64,000 bases of DNA from NCBI RefSeq assembly GCF_051201685.1, contig NZ_CP179213.1:2418001-2482000 (forward strand), read 5' to 3'. This document shows positions 17,859 through 26,148 of this stretch, one piece after another. The notes below the pieces were generated by a model. The model worked only from the letters and a program-made list of their open reading frames with translations, ran no database searches and was not told where the DNA came from. Made by a program: the position numbers and the translations under genes. Source of the DNA: Luminiphilus sp051201685. GTDB taxonomy: Bacteria > Pseudomonadota > Gammaproteobacteria > Pseudomonadales > Halieaceae. Each line of letters begins with the position of its first letter. Within the stretch, counting starts at the first letter, position 1.

Positions 17859-18848
17859 TTAATCTGCCTTTTTATTCATGTTCAGCTCGGGATAGGTAGG
17901 CTTCCACTTCTGTAACCACTTTGGCTCTGCGAGGAGCTGAACACGCTCACTTACGGTGTAAGAGACCGGATAAATTCCATTAGATTTTAATGTTCCCGAC
18001 TGAATAGCATCCAGTGCATCCTGTAGCTGAACAATGGTTTCAAAAGTGAGCTCAGGAACGCCCAAAGCGTCATCTCTATGCGCTCCAAATACCCGAAGAT
18101 TCATACCACTTACAGACTCAATGGTTTGCGTACCCTGCAAATAATCTCCCATATTGCTGTTTGGGAGAAATCCATACAGTTGCCCCGGATACAAAAAATC
18201 TCCAGCAAATAAGTAGCCCGCTTCCCGATCGAGCAGCGAAATGGAATCCTGCGTGTGCCCTGGCGTATAGAGAACCCTCAGAGAGCGACCACCTAAGTCG
18301 ATAGCTTCGTTGGGCGCTAGCCATTCGCTCACCGTCAATTCAGGTAACGAATAGCCCTCGACCTCACCCAAGTGCTCAAATCGAGTCAGCTGCAACTTAC
18401 TATTTTCCGCTCGCGCTCTCAGGTGTGGCAGGTCAACAAGTGCCGTGCGATCAAACACCACATCATTGCCAATATGATCGTAATGTAAATGTGAAGGGAT
18501 AAACGTTATCGGAAGATCCGTTAGGCTCGCAACAACCTCACCAATGTCGCGCTGACCGGTACCCGCATCGAAAACAACAGCCCTGCTGTCACCCAATATC
18601 AAGTAATTAAAGTTGAGCTGGTAATACCTCGTCTCACCTATCGCAAATGTTCTCTCATCGATTTTGTGAATCGTGTAGTAATCATCGAACCAAACAGCCG
18701 CTTCTCCCTCATCACGCGGATCGAGTAGCTGGGGTAATTCTGTTGAGGTCATTGAATAAATGAGGATGTTAGCGCGCTGATAGATAATGATTGAAGTGAG
18801 AACTAATAGAGCTACTACGACGATACTGATCGCTTTCAATGTCATCAC
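17859..18848 (-). CDS. Membrane-anchored metallo-beta-lactamase-fold hydrolase
   Basis: The 329-residue protein has an N-terminal hydrophobic anchor (AISIVVVALLVLTSIII) and then an MBL fold. It has the metal motif HLHYDH, the second His in LYTPGHTQDS, Asp in FAGDFLYPG, and a late His in FGAHRDD. These zinc ligands indicate an active hydrolase outside the cytoplasmic face. The substrate is unclear; the lactonase/glyoxalase branch is possible. Confidence 0.83.
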   Translation of the reverse strand: MMTLKAISIVVVALLVLTSIIIYQRANILIYSMTSTELPQLLDPRDEGEAAVWFDDYYTIHKIDERTFAIGETRYYQLNFNYLILGDSRAVVFDAGTGQRDIGEVVASLTDLPITFIPSHLHYDHIGNDVVFDRTALVDLPHLRARAENSKLQLTRFEHLGEVEGYSLPELTVSEWLAPNEAIDLGGRSLRVLYTPGHTQDSISLLDREAGYLFAGDFLYPGQLYGFLPNSNMGDYLQGTQTIESVSGMNLRVFGAHRDDALGVPELTFETIVQLQDALDAIQSGTLKSNGIYPVSYTVSERVQLLAEPKWLQKWKPTYPELNMNKKAD

Positions 18849-19159
18849 TCCTCAATTGAGTGTTGGTGTACCGCAGATTGTCAAAGACACGCACCTTATG
18901 CGCCGATGAACAGCCTTTTGTCTGCCTAGGGAAGCTCTGACCGCCCCCCATGTCAAGTACGACGCGCGAACCAAGGGCGTAGGCCATGACTCGATAATTT
19001 CTGATTCACATTGATATTTGGACATAAACATTCGGGCTTGACGCTAAAAGCATGCATCACCCGCATAAAAAATCTTCCTAAAAATATGACATTTCGATAC
19101 TTTGCATTGATTATGCGCTAGCCCCGTCAGATAAAGATGCCGATTTAAAGGAAGAAATT
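18849..19159. other. Divergent promoter region, MBL hydrolase / crotonase
   Basis: This 311-bp region has no gene. TTGACG at 19038-19043 resembles a -35 box for the rightward crotonase gene but has no well-spaced -10. AAGGA precedes the ATG at 19160. Confidence 0.4.
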
Positions 19160-19960
19160 ATGGCTGTTAGGATCGAAAAAAACTCCAACGTTTGGACGAT
19201 AATTCACGATCGACCAGAAGCCAAAAATGCCATGGATCCTGACTCTGCTGATGCGCTAGTTGAGGCTTTCGAGGCCTTTGAAAAAAGCGATGCCAGAGTT
19301 GGAGTGCTGTGGGGAGCCGGTGGGAGTTTTTGCGCCGGATGGGACCTCAAGTACGCTGCTTCAATGTCAGCAGACGAGCGCGCGAACATACGAGAATTTG
19401 ATTTTCCCATCGGGTCAGCGCCGGCACCACGCGGCAGTCTAGGACCCACCCGAATGGAGTTAACAAAGCCTGTCATTGCAGCGGTAGAGGGGCCGGCAGT
19501 TGCAGGGGGCATGGAGCTGGCTATGTGGTGTGACATCAGGGTGATGTCAGAGGCTGCCTACTTTGGTGTTTTTTGCCGACGCTGGGGCATTCCGCTTCAA
19601 GATGGAGGGGCCGTTCGCTTGCCACGCTTGGTAGGTCAAGGAAAAGCACTAGAAATCGCCATGACAGGCCGCAAAGTACCGGCCGATGAATGCTACAGCA
19701 TTGGCCTGTGTGAAAGAGTGGTTCCCGAGGGTGAGGCGCTTCAGGCCGCTGAAGCCATGGCGCATGAGATCGCCAAATTCCCTCAACAAGCCATGCTGGC
19801 CGACCGCCGTTCGATCGTCGAAACCCATGGCCTAACCGTGCGAGAGGCGCTGAAAATTGAATGGGCCAATGGTCTGGCTGCAGTGAGTAATGAAGGCTTC
19901 GATGGCGCGGCTCGATTCACCGGCGGTTTAGGTCGGCACGGAGACTTTAAGGAAATTTGA
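19160..19960 (+). CDS. Enoyl-CoA hydratase/isomerase family protein
   Basis: A 266-residue crotonase with the oxyanion-hole segments GGSFCAGWDLK and VEGPAVAGGMELAMWCD, and the substrate-pocket stretch FGVFCRRWGIPLQDGG. Length is typical. It probably hydrates or isomerises an enoyl-CoA. Together with the thiolase, CYP153 and SDR it fits lipid or alkane use, but it is not in an operon with them. Confidence 0.87.
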   Translation: MAVRIEKNSNVWTIIHDRPEAKNAMDPDSADALVEAFEAFEKSDARVGVLWGAGGSFCAGWDLKYAASMSADERANIREFDFPIGSAPAPRGSLGPTRMELTKPVIAAVEGPAVAGGMELAMWCDIRVMSEAAYFGVFCRRWGIPLQDGGAVRLPRLVGQGKALEIAMTGRKVPADECYSIGLCERVVPEGEALQAAEAMAHEIAKFPQQAMLADRRSIVETHGLTVREALKIEWANGLAAVSNEGFDGAARFTGGLGRHGDFKEI

Positions 19961-20281
19961 CGCCAAAGGAACGCCAAAGTAGCGGGTACCGAAAAAGGTA
20001 TAAACAAGTTTTTAGGCGTTCAAAATCGCAGGAGCAGGGCTTGCAGCTAACTCGCTTATTCCAACTCAGTTTCCAATAGGCACCTGGCTCAAGCCATCGA
20101 TATCAAAAGCATGCGTGCGCCGAGTTAGAAACTCTGCAACTACTGAAACTACTGAAACTCAGTAGCTGTCAGCGTTTACTAGCCTGCTTGGTTTTGGAAC
20201 GAGAAATCAAGTACTTATCGCCACTTTCCAACAAGCTTACAACCATAATATCGTTATAGATCAATTGGTTAAGTATCAATA
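19961..20281. other. Gene-free stretch left of the guaA island
   Basis: This 321-bp stretch has no gene. It contains short tandem motifs: ACGCCAAAG twice near 19961-19980, and CTACTGAAA twice followed by the inverted CAGTAG near 20139-20165. These may be traces of earlier insertions next to guaA, or chance. Confidence 0.4.
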
Positions 20282-20300
20282 ACTACTCCCACTCAATAGT
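20282..20300 (+). repeat. Left attachment-site copy (att core)
   Basis: This copy matches the guaA 3' end at 21591-21609 in 18 of 19 bases. It is followed by AT-rich DNA and lies in non-coding sequence. Confidence 0.75.
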
Positions 20301-20352
20301 TGCAAATTTACAAACCCCTATAGATAACGGGCTACAAGCACGAAAATAAAAG

Positions 20353-20373
20353 CGTGTAACTTTCGTGTAACTC
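20353..20373 (+). repeat. Left pair of CGTGTAAC iterons
   Basis: CGTGTAAC at 20353-20360 and CGTGTAAC at 20364-20371 repeat with an 11-base period, about 55 bp inside the left att core. The same pair, with the same trailing TC, occurs near the right end, which suggests integrase or excisionase arm-type binding sites. Confidence 0.55.
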
Positions 20374-20442
20374 TTACTTTCTATTTTTGCTCTGCCCGTT
20401 AAAACAATTCCTCAGTGTTATTAGCAACTTAATACATTATAA

Positions 20443-20459
20443 GTTACAAACATTGTAAC
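20443..20459. promoter_or_regulatory. Palindrome upstream of island XRE gene
   Basis: GTTACA-AACAT-TGTAAC is a perfect 6-bp inverted repeat about 100 bp before the XRE start. It shares TGTAAC with the end iterons. An 11-bp direct repeat AATAATAATTA at 20487-20497 and 20511-20521 lies closer to the gene. Either could be the XRE operator; I cannot decide. Confidence 0.4.
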
Positions 20460-20557
20460 ATTCCTTAAAGAACTAATTAAATGCTTAATAATAATTATTT
20501 TATGTTAAACAATAATAATTAGGTGTAAAACATAAATACCTAGGTTAGGATATGCTC

Positions 20558-20779
20558 ATGGAAATTTGTATCACTTTAGATGTAGAAATGGCGAAAAAGA
20601 AGATGTCTCTGAAAGAGCTATCTCAAAAAATTGGAATTTCTATAACCAATTTGTCGCTACTAAAGACAGGTAAGGTTAAGGCTATTCGCTTTAGCACTCT
20701 GATGGCTATATGTCGTGAGCTTGAATGTCAGCCTGGCGATATTCTTGTTTACGTAAGTGATAACCCAGAAATAAGTTAA
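20558..20779 (+). CDS. XRE-family regulator of the guaA island
   Basis: The 73-residue single-domain helix-turn-helix protein has MSLKELSQKIGISITNLSLL as the HTH, then KAIRFSTLMAICRELECQPGDIL. This is the pattern of the short YozG-like XRE proteins often paired with small membrane proteins. ATG 20558 is chosen because AGGA sits seven bases upstream; ATG 20552 is in frame. It is followed after 52 bp by the membrane protein gene, with which it probably forms an operon. Confidence 0.82.
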   Translation: MEICITLDVEMAKKKMSLKELSQKIGISITNLSLLKTGKVKAIRFSTLMAICRELECQPGDILVYVSDNPEIS

Positions 20780-20831
20780 TGACATTTCATGATGAAGTGT
20801 AATTTAGACAATTAAACTAGGAGGTTTAATT

Positions 20832-21440
20832 ATGCAGAATAAAGATTATTTATTACCCGGTGTTGCCGCAATATTCGTGGCTGTAATATCCCCTATCTAC
20901 TGGATTGAAATGAGTTCATCGGTTGGAGATTACGATATATTATGGCAGGACATGATGTCTCTAGGATTTTCCGACATTCTGTTTGCTTCTATTCTTTTAT
21001 TAACCATCTATATTTATCTCAATCTAAAAAATATTCTCAACGAACAATTGAACTTTAATCATATTGATTTGTTAGTGTTGATTATGGTTGCAATCAATAT
21101 CCTTTGGATGAGCACCCTGTTCATTGATATAGCCAGCGCTGTACTATCGGAAAATATCGTAACGCAAAACAAAGACGCTTTTTTAATGATTAATCTATCA
21201 GTTAGCATCGGTGCAATTGTCATATTAGGTATTATAGATTTGTTAATAGGTATTTTACTTCTAGCGAAATCAACTGAACTTCCTACCCTACTAAAGATTT
21301 TTGCCATCATGTCAGTGATACAGGGCGTGCTAGGTATAACAGTAGTTTTTGCGGCAACGTTAATCTTCATCTTCCCGATAACTATGATTATTTTGGCTAT
21401 GTTTTTTCTACGTAAACCAGAGTCTTTAGAACTCGTTTAA
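20832..21440 (+). CDS. Unrecognised multi-pass membrane protein
   Basis: The 202-residue protein has about six hydrophobic helices (roughly residues 6-24, 48-66, 78-106, 118-147 and two within 155-195), short charged loops and no catalytic motif I recognise. The N-terminal LLPGVAAIFVAVISPIYWI is distinctive. A near-perfect ribosome site (AGGAGGT) lies seven bases before the ATG, which argues for real, strong expression. AT content is far higher than in the flanking housekeeping genes, which supports acquisition. It is paired with the upstream XRE regulator. Confidence 0.75.
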   Translation: MQNKDYLLPGVAAIFVAVISPIYWIEMSSSVGDYDILWQDMMSLGFSDILFASILLLTIYIYLNLKNILNEQLNFNHIDLLVLIMVAINILWMSTLFIDIASAVLSENIVTQNKDAFLMINLSVSIGAIVILGIIDLLIGILLLAKSTELPTLLKIFAIMSVIQGVLGITVVFAATLIFIFPITMIILAMFFLRKPESLELV

Positions 21441-21482
21441 ATTGTATTGCCAGCAACTATTGAGCGGTAATAGAAGATATTT

Positions 21483-21552
21483 CGTGTAACTTTTCGTGTA
21501 ACTCGGACTAAGGAATGCTTTAGTTACAAGGGGTGTGTAACTAACGTGTAAC
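21483..21552 (+). repeat. Right cluster of GTGTAAC iterons
   Basis: CGTGTAAC occurs at 21483-21490, 21495-21502 and 21545-21552, GTGTAAC at 21535-21541, and the reverse GTTACA at 21523-21528. All lie within 110 bp of the guaA-side att core. Pairs repeat with 10- to 12-base periods. Confidence 0.55.
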
Positions 21553-21590
21553 TACTAATTAACGCAGGAATGGGGGTTGTAGGGCAACAG

Positions 21591-21609
21591 ACTATTCCCA
21601 CTCAATAGT
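21591..21609 (-). repeat. Right attachment-site copy inside guaA 3' end
   Basis: This sequence encodes the final TIEWE residues and TAG stop of guaA and is repeated at 20282-20300. Insertion here keeps the guaA reading frame intact. Confidence 0.75.
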
Positions 21610-23169
21610 GGCCGGCGGCTTCCCAGAAATATCGTAGGTCACACGGGAAATACCCGAGATCTCATTGATGATGCGATTGGAAACAACCTCTAGCAACTCA
21701 TAGGGCAGATGTGCCCAGCGCGCGGTCATGAAATCAACGGTTTGCACTGCACGAATCGCGATAACGTATTCATAGCGGCGACCATCGCCCACTACTCCCA
21801 CAGATTTCACAGGCAGAAAAACCGCAAAGGCTTGACTGGTTTTGTCGTACCACCCCGACCGGTGCAACTCTTCGATAAAAATTGCATCAGCCTGTCGCAA
21901 CAAATCGGCGTATTCTTTTTTCACCTCCCCCAAAATGCGCACACCCAGACCAGGCCCGGGGAACGGATGACGAAAGACCATGTCTTTAGGTAAGCCCAGC
22001 TCTAACCCAATACGACGAACCTCATCTTTAAACAATTCGCGCAAGGGCTCCACGAGCTCAAGGGCCATGTCGTCAGGGAGGCCTCCCACGTTGTGGTGTG
22101 ACTTGATCACGTGAGCCTTGCCAGTTTTTGACCCAGCAGACTCAATCACATCGGGGTAAATTGTGCCCTGAGCAAGCCACTTCACATCGGTAATTTTCGT
22201 CGCTTCTTCATCAAAGACTTCAATAAAAGTATTACCAATAGCTTTGCGCTTAGCCTCGGGATCACTCACCCCTTTCAGCTTTCCTAAAAAACGCGCTTCG
22301 GCATTGGCGCGGATCACACGCACCCCCATGTTTTGCGCAAACATAGCCATTACCTGTTCGCCCTCGTCGAGGCGTAACAGGCCGTTATCTACAAACACAC
22401 AAGTAAGCTGATCACCAATAGCACGATGCAACATTGCAGCCACAACGGAAGAATCGACACCGCCCGACAACCCCAGTAGTACGCGATCGGTACCGACCTG
22501 CGCACGCACGCGCTGAATCGCGTCCTCGACAATATTTGCAGGGGTCCAAAGCGCCTCACAGCCACAAATCTCCAAGACAAAATGCTCAAAGATTCGCTCG
22601 CCTTGAGCCGTGTGAGTCACTTCAGGATGAAACTGAATACCAAACCATGGCTTGGCGTTATGAGCCATACCGGCAATTGGGCAACTGTCAGTTTCAGCAA
22701 TACACTGGAAATTGGGCGGTAAAGAAACGACCTTGTCACCGTGGCTCATCCAGACATCGAGCAGTGCTTGACCGCTGTCATCTTGATGATCGCTTATGTC
22801 CTGGAGAAGCCCACCGTCTGCGCTGCGACGTATTTGGGCGTAGCCGAATTCTGACATGTCTGAGCCTTGAACTTCCCCACCCATTTGCACGGCCATGGTT
22901 TGCATGCCGTAGCAGATGCCCAATACCGGCACGTCCAGTTCAAACACTACATCAGGCGCTCTGGGAGAGTCAGCCTCGGTCACCGACTCAGGTCCACCCG
23001 ACAGCACAATACCGCTGGGATTGAAGGCGCGGATGTCGGCCTCAGTTATATCCCAGGCATAAATCTCGCTGTACACCCCAGCTTCCCTCACACGTCGTGC
23101 GATCAGCTGCGTGTATTGCGAACCAAAATCTAATATAAGAATGCGGTGCTGATGAATATCTGCAGTCAC
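21592..23169 (-). CDS. guaA: GMP synthase (glutamine-hydrolysing)
   Basis: The 525-residue protein has an N-terminal class I glutamine amidotransferase (nucleophile Cys in LGICYGMQ, His/Glu in FHPEV), the ATP-pyrophosphatase P-loop SGGVDSSV, and the dimerisation domain ending in PPATIEWE. It converts XMP to GMP. It lies 23 bp downstream of guaB and is probably co-transcribed with it. Its 3' end serves as the attachment site of the small island. Confidence 0.98.
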   Translation of the reverse strand: MTADIHQHRILILDFGSQYTQLIARRVREAGVYSEIYAWDITEADIRAFNPSGIVLSGGPESVTEADSPRAPDVVFELDVPVLGICYGMQTMAVQMGGEVQGSDMSEFGYAQIRRSADGGLLQDISDHQDDSGQALLDVWMSHGDKVVSLPPNFQCIAETDSCPIAGMAHNAKPWFGIQFHPEVTHTAQGERIFEHFVLEICGCEALWTPANIVEDAIQRVRAQVGTDRVLLGLSGGVDSSVVAAMLHRAIGDQLTCVFVDNGLLRLDEGEQVMAMFAQNMGVRVIRANAEARFLGKLKGVSDPEAKRKAIGNTFIEVFDEEATKITDVKWLAQGTIYPDVIESAGSKTGKAHVIKSHHNVGGLPDDMALELVEPLRELFKDEVRRIGLELGLPKDMVFRHPFPGPGLGVRILGEVKKEYADLLRQADAIFIEELHRSGWYDKTSQAFAVFLPVKSVGVVGDGRRYEYVIAIRAVQTVDFMTARWAHLPYELLEVVSNRIINEISGISRVTYDISGKPPATIEWE

Positions 23170-23192
23170 AAAAGCCTCGATGTCAGAACCGT

Positions 23193-24662
23193 TTAACGAA
23201 CAGGGTAATTGGGCGCTTCTTTGGTAATGGAGACGTCATGCACGTGCGACTCTGACATGCCAGCTGTCGTCACACGGACAAAGGTGGGGCGGGTGCGCAT
23301 ATCGGGAATGGTGGCACAGCCCGCATAACCCATGGCCGAGCGAACACCGCCCATGAGCTGCTGAATAATCGCGGAAACAGGACCTTTGTAAGGCACGCGA
23401 CCTTCGATGCCCTCAGGTACGAGCTTCTCAGCACCCACACTGGAGTCTTGGAAATACCGATCAGAGGAACCTTGTTTTTGCGCCATGGCCCCAATCGAGC
23501 CCATGCCACGGTAGGCCTTGTAGGTTCGGCCCTGATAAAGCTCTACCTCACCCGGCGCCTCTTCGGTACCGGCAAACATTGAGCCCATCATGACCGCATG
23601 CCCGCCAGCCACAATCGCTTTTGCAATATCTCCAGAAAAACGAACGCCGCCATCCGCAATAATGGGAATGTCACGATCGCCCAATGCCTCGGCAACATTA
23701 GAGATGGCGGTGATTTGCGGAACCCCCGTGCCGGTGACAATTCGTGTTGTACAAATCGAGCCGGGGCCTATGCCCACTTTCACTCCGTCGGCACCGGCTT
23801 CATAAAGGGCTAAGGCCGCCTCACCGGTCGCAATGTTGCCGCCGATAACATCAACGCCTCGATACTGCTCTTTAATGAGCCGAACTCGTTCGATCACATT
23901 CTTTGAGTGGCCGTGAGCCGTATCGACCACCAGCACATCGACACCTGCAGCCACCAACGCATCAATACGCTCATCCGTATCGGGACTGGTGCCAACAGAT
24001 GCGCCCACGCGCAAACGCCCCAAATGATCCTTACAAGCTAGAGGGAAGCTTTCGGCTTTGTCGAAGTCCTTGACGGTAATCATGCCGCAAAGGTCAAAGT
24101 CATCGTTCACCACTAAGATTTTTTCAATACGGTGCTGATGTAAAAGTTGCTGAACTTCATCAGAGGGCGCACCCTCACGAACCGTTACCAATCGATCGCG
24201 TGGGGTCATAATCGCCGAGATAGGCTTGGTCAGATCGGTCTCAAAACGCACATCTCTGCGCGTCACAATGCCCACCAGATCGCTCCCACGCAGTACAGGC
24301 ACGCCTGATATACCGTTGGCACGAGTGAGCTCGTATAACTCATTAATAGTGGCGCTTTCCTGAATGGTAATGGGGTCTTTAACCACCCCACTCTCATATT
24401 TCTTGACGCGCCTAACCTCGTCAGCCTGCTCGGCTACGGTCATATTTTTATGGATGATACCCACCCCACCGTCCTGGGCCAGCGCAATAGCTAAACGCGC
24501 TTCAGTCACGGTATCCATGGCAGCTGACAACAGGGGAATATTCATGGCAATGTTGCGGGTCAGGTGGGTCGCAAGGGACACATCCTTCGCCGTTACCTCT
24601 GAGTAACCCGGCTGCAGGAGTACATCATCAAATGTCAGTGCTTCCTGGGCGATTCGCAGCAT
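23193..24662 (-). CDS. guaB: IMP dehydrogenase
   Basis: A 489-residue IMPDH beginning MLRIAQEALTFDDVLLQPGYS. It has two CBS domains in the middle third, the catalytic Cys loop GSICTTRIVTG and the flap region with YKAYRGMGS. I start at ATG 24662, the family N-terminus; the open frame runs 61 codons further without homologous content. The enzyme makes XMP from IMP with NAD, the rate-limiting step to GMP. It is divergent from xseA. Confidence 0.97.
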   Translation of the reverse strand: MLRIAQEALTFDDVLLQPGYSEVTAKDVSLATHLTRNIAMNIPLLSAAMDTVTEARLAIALAQDGGVGIIHKNMTVAEQADEVRRVKKYESGVVKDPITIQESATINELYELTRANGISGVPVLRGSDLVGIVTRRDVRFETDLTKPISAIMTPRDRLVTVREGAPSDEVQQLLHQHRIEKILVVNDDFDLCGMITVKDFDKAESFPLACKDHLGRLRVGASVGTSPDTDERIDALVAAGVDVLVVDTAHGHSKNVIERVRLIKEQYRGVDVIGGNIATGEAALALYEAGADGVKVGIGPGSICTTRIVTGTGVPQITAISNVAEALGDRDIPIIADGGVRFSGDIAKAIVAGGHAVMMGSMFAGTEEAPGEVELYQGRTYKAYRGMGSIGAMAQKQGSSDRYFQDSSVGAEKLVPEGIEGRVPYKGPVSAIIQQLMGGVRSAMGYAGCATIPDMRTRPTFVRVTTAGMSESHVHDVSITKEAPNYPVR

Positions 24663-24764
24663 AAAATCCTCGATAGCAACCGGGGTGTTGGGTCCGGTGT
24701 CTGGTAAACAGGGTAGTATAACGTTTGCACCCAAACTCGGTAAATAAGGTCGAGCATAAGAACT

Positions 24765-26141
24765 TTGATCGATATCAACGAAAAATCGACGACTATTAGC
24801 GTCAGCGAGCTCACCCAACGGGCAAAAAGCCTGCTGGAAGGCCACTTTGCCCGTGTCGATGTCGAGGGTGAAATCAGCGACTTCACCGCCGCGAGCTCAG
24901 GGCACTGGTATTTCACCCTCAAAGATAGCGAGTCACAGGTGCGCTGCGCGATGTTCCGCTCAGCCAATGCCAAACTCCGCTTTAAGCCCAGCAGAGGCGA
25001 TCGCGTTCAGGTTAGGGCCAGAGTGAGCCTGTATACCAACCGCGGGGAATTTCAGCTCATTGCGCAACACATACAGCCTGCGGGCGACGGCGCACTGCAG
25101 CAGGCCTTTGAACAACTAAAGGCCAAACTTTTCGAAGAGGGGCTTTTTGCCGTCGAGCGCAAGCAGCCGGTCCCCAATGCTGCCCGGCGTATTGGCGTCA
25201 TCACCTCAGCGAGCGGCGCTGCACTTCATGACATTCTTGCGGTTTTAGAGCGTCGAAGCCCAATGACGGAAGTTTTCCTGTTTCCAGTTCCTGTCCAGGG
25301 CGCAGATGCCCCAGAGGCATTAGTTCAAGCCGTTGGTCAGGCCAATGCCTTGCATCAGCAGCAACTCCTGCCCCTCGATGTGTTGATTCTTGGTCGTGGC
25401 GGAGGCTCTGCCGAAGACTTGTGGGCGTTTAATGATGAAGCCCTCGCGAGGGCAATCGCAAACTCAAAGCTCCCCATCGTCTCGGCGGTAGGTCATGAAG
25501 TCGATTTCAGCATCTCAGACTTTGTGGCAGACCAGCGCGCTGCAACCCCCTCTGCTGCGGCCGAATTGGTCAGTCTTGACCAATCTGAATGGAGCCAGCG
25601 CCTTGATGATGCGCAACGTATTCTGCAAGGCCTCATGTCTAGACGCCTTAAACAGGAGCGCTCAGTCTTGGGGCATTGGCGAGCGCGTTTGCGTCACCCG
25701 GGCACCACCTTGAGACAACAACGCCAATTACTCGAAAGCCGCAAGCAGCAGCTCTCTTCGATAATGGGAAATCGGCTAAGACTACAGCGCTCCGCGCTGA
25801 CGAACCTAAATAGGCAGGTTAAGTCGCGCCACCCACGAACGGGTATCGAGCATCAGACGTCGCTACTCGCGCAACGCAAGCGCGAATTGCAGCAGCTGAT
25901 TCAAGGCTGCATGCGCAGATTTAGAGGAGATTTAGAGCAGCAGGAACAGTTAATTCGTACCTTAGGGCCAGAGAATACTTTGGCGAGAGGGTACGCGCTG
26001 GTCACCGGGCCTGATGGCCAAATTATTCGAGACGCAGAAAAGGCACCCCCTCAAACAGAGGTGCGAATACGGTTGGCAAAAGGCGAACTTGCAGCTGAAG
26101 TAATCGCTGCTGGCACCCCTACAAATGGAGCGTCAGACTAG
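24765..26141 (+). CDS. xseA: Exodeoxyribonuclease VII large subunit
   Basis: The 458-residue protein has an N-terminal OB fold (VDVEGEISDFTAASSGHWYFTLKD), the catalytic core (RIGVITSASGAALHDI, DVLILGRGGGSAEDLW, AVGHEVDFSISDFVADQRA) and a long charged coiled-coil C-terminal half. With XseB it degrades single-stranded DNA to oligonucleotides. The best start is TTG 24765, since no ATG or GTG lies near the expected N-terminus. xseB is not adjacent. Confidence 0.94.
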   Translation: MIDINEKSTTISVSELTQRAKSLLEGHFARVDVEGEISDFTAASSGHWYFTLKDSESQVRCAMFRSANAKLRFKPSRGDRVQVRARVSLYTNRGEFQLIAQHIQPAGDGALQQAFEQLKAKLFEEGLFAVERKQPVPNAARRIGVITSASGAALHDILAVLERRSPMTEVFLFPVPVQGADAPEALVQAVGQANALHQQQLLPLDVLILGRGGGSAEDLWAFNDEALARAIANSKLPIVSAVGHEVDFSISDFVADQRAATPSAAAELVSLDQSEWSQRLDDAQRILQGLMSRRLKQERSVLGHWRARLRHPGTTLRQQRQLLESRKQQLSSIMGNRLRLQRSALTNLNRQVKSRHPRTGIEHQTSLLAQRKRELQQLIQGCMRRFRGDLEQQEQLIRTLGPENTLARGYALVTGPDGQIIRDAEKAPPQTEVRIRLAKGELAAEVIAAGTPTNGASD

Positions 26142-26148
26142 CCCGACA

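Larger units (their letters stand above)
20282..21609. mobile_element. Minimal integrative element at the guaA 3' end
   Basis: A roughly 1.3-kb AT-rich segment is bounded by ACTACTCCCACTCAATAGT at 20282-20300 and ACTATTCCCACTCAATAGT at 21591-21609, 18 of 19 identical. The right copy is the last six codons plus stop of guaA. The 3' end of guaA is a known integration hotspot for tyrosine-recombinase islands, and such insertions duplicate this sequence. The segment carries an XRE regulator, an unrecognised membrane protein and clusters of TGTAAC-containing repeats near both ends. It has no integrase, so it is either a decayed island or a non-autonomous element mobilised in trans. Confidence 0.72.

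Noticed and set aside
19038..19069. TTGACG and CATAAA as a sigma-70 promoter for the crotonase gene
   Set aside because: The spacing is 20 bp and the -10 is poor.
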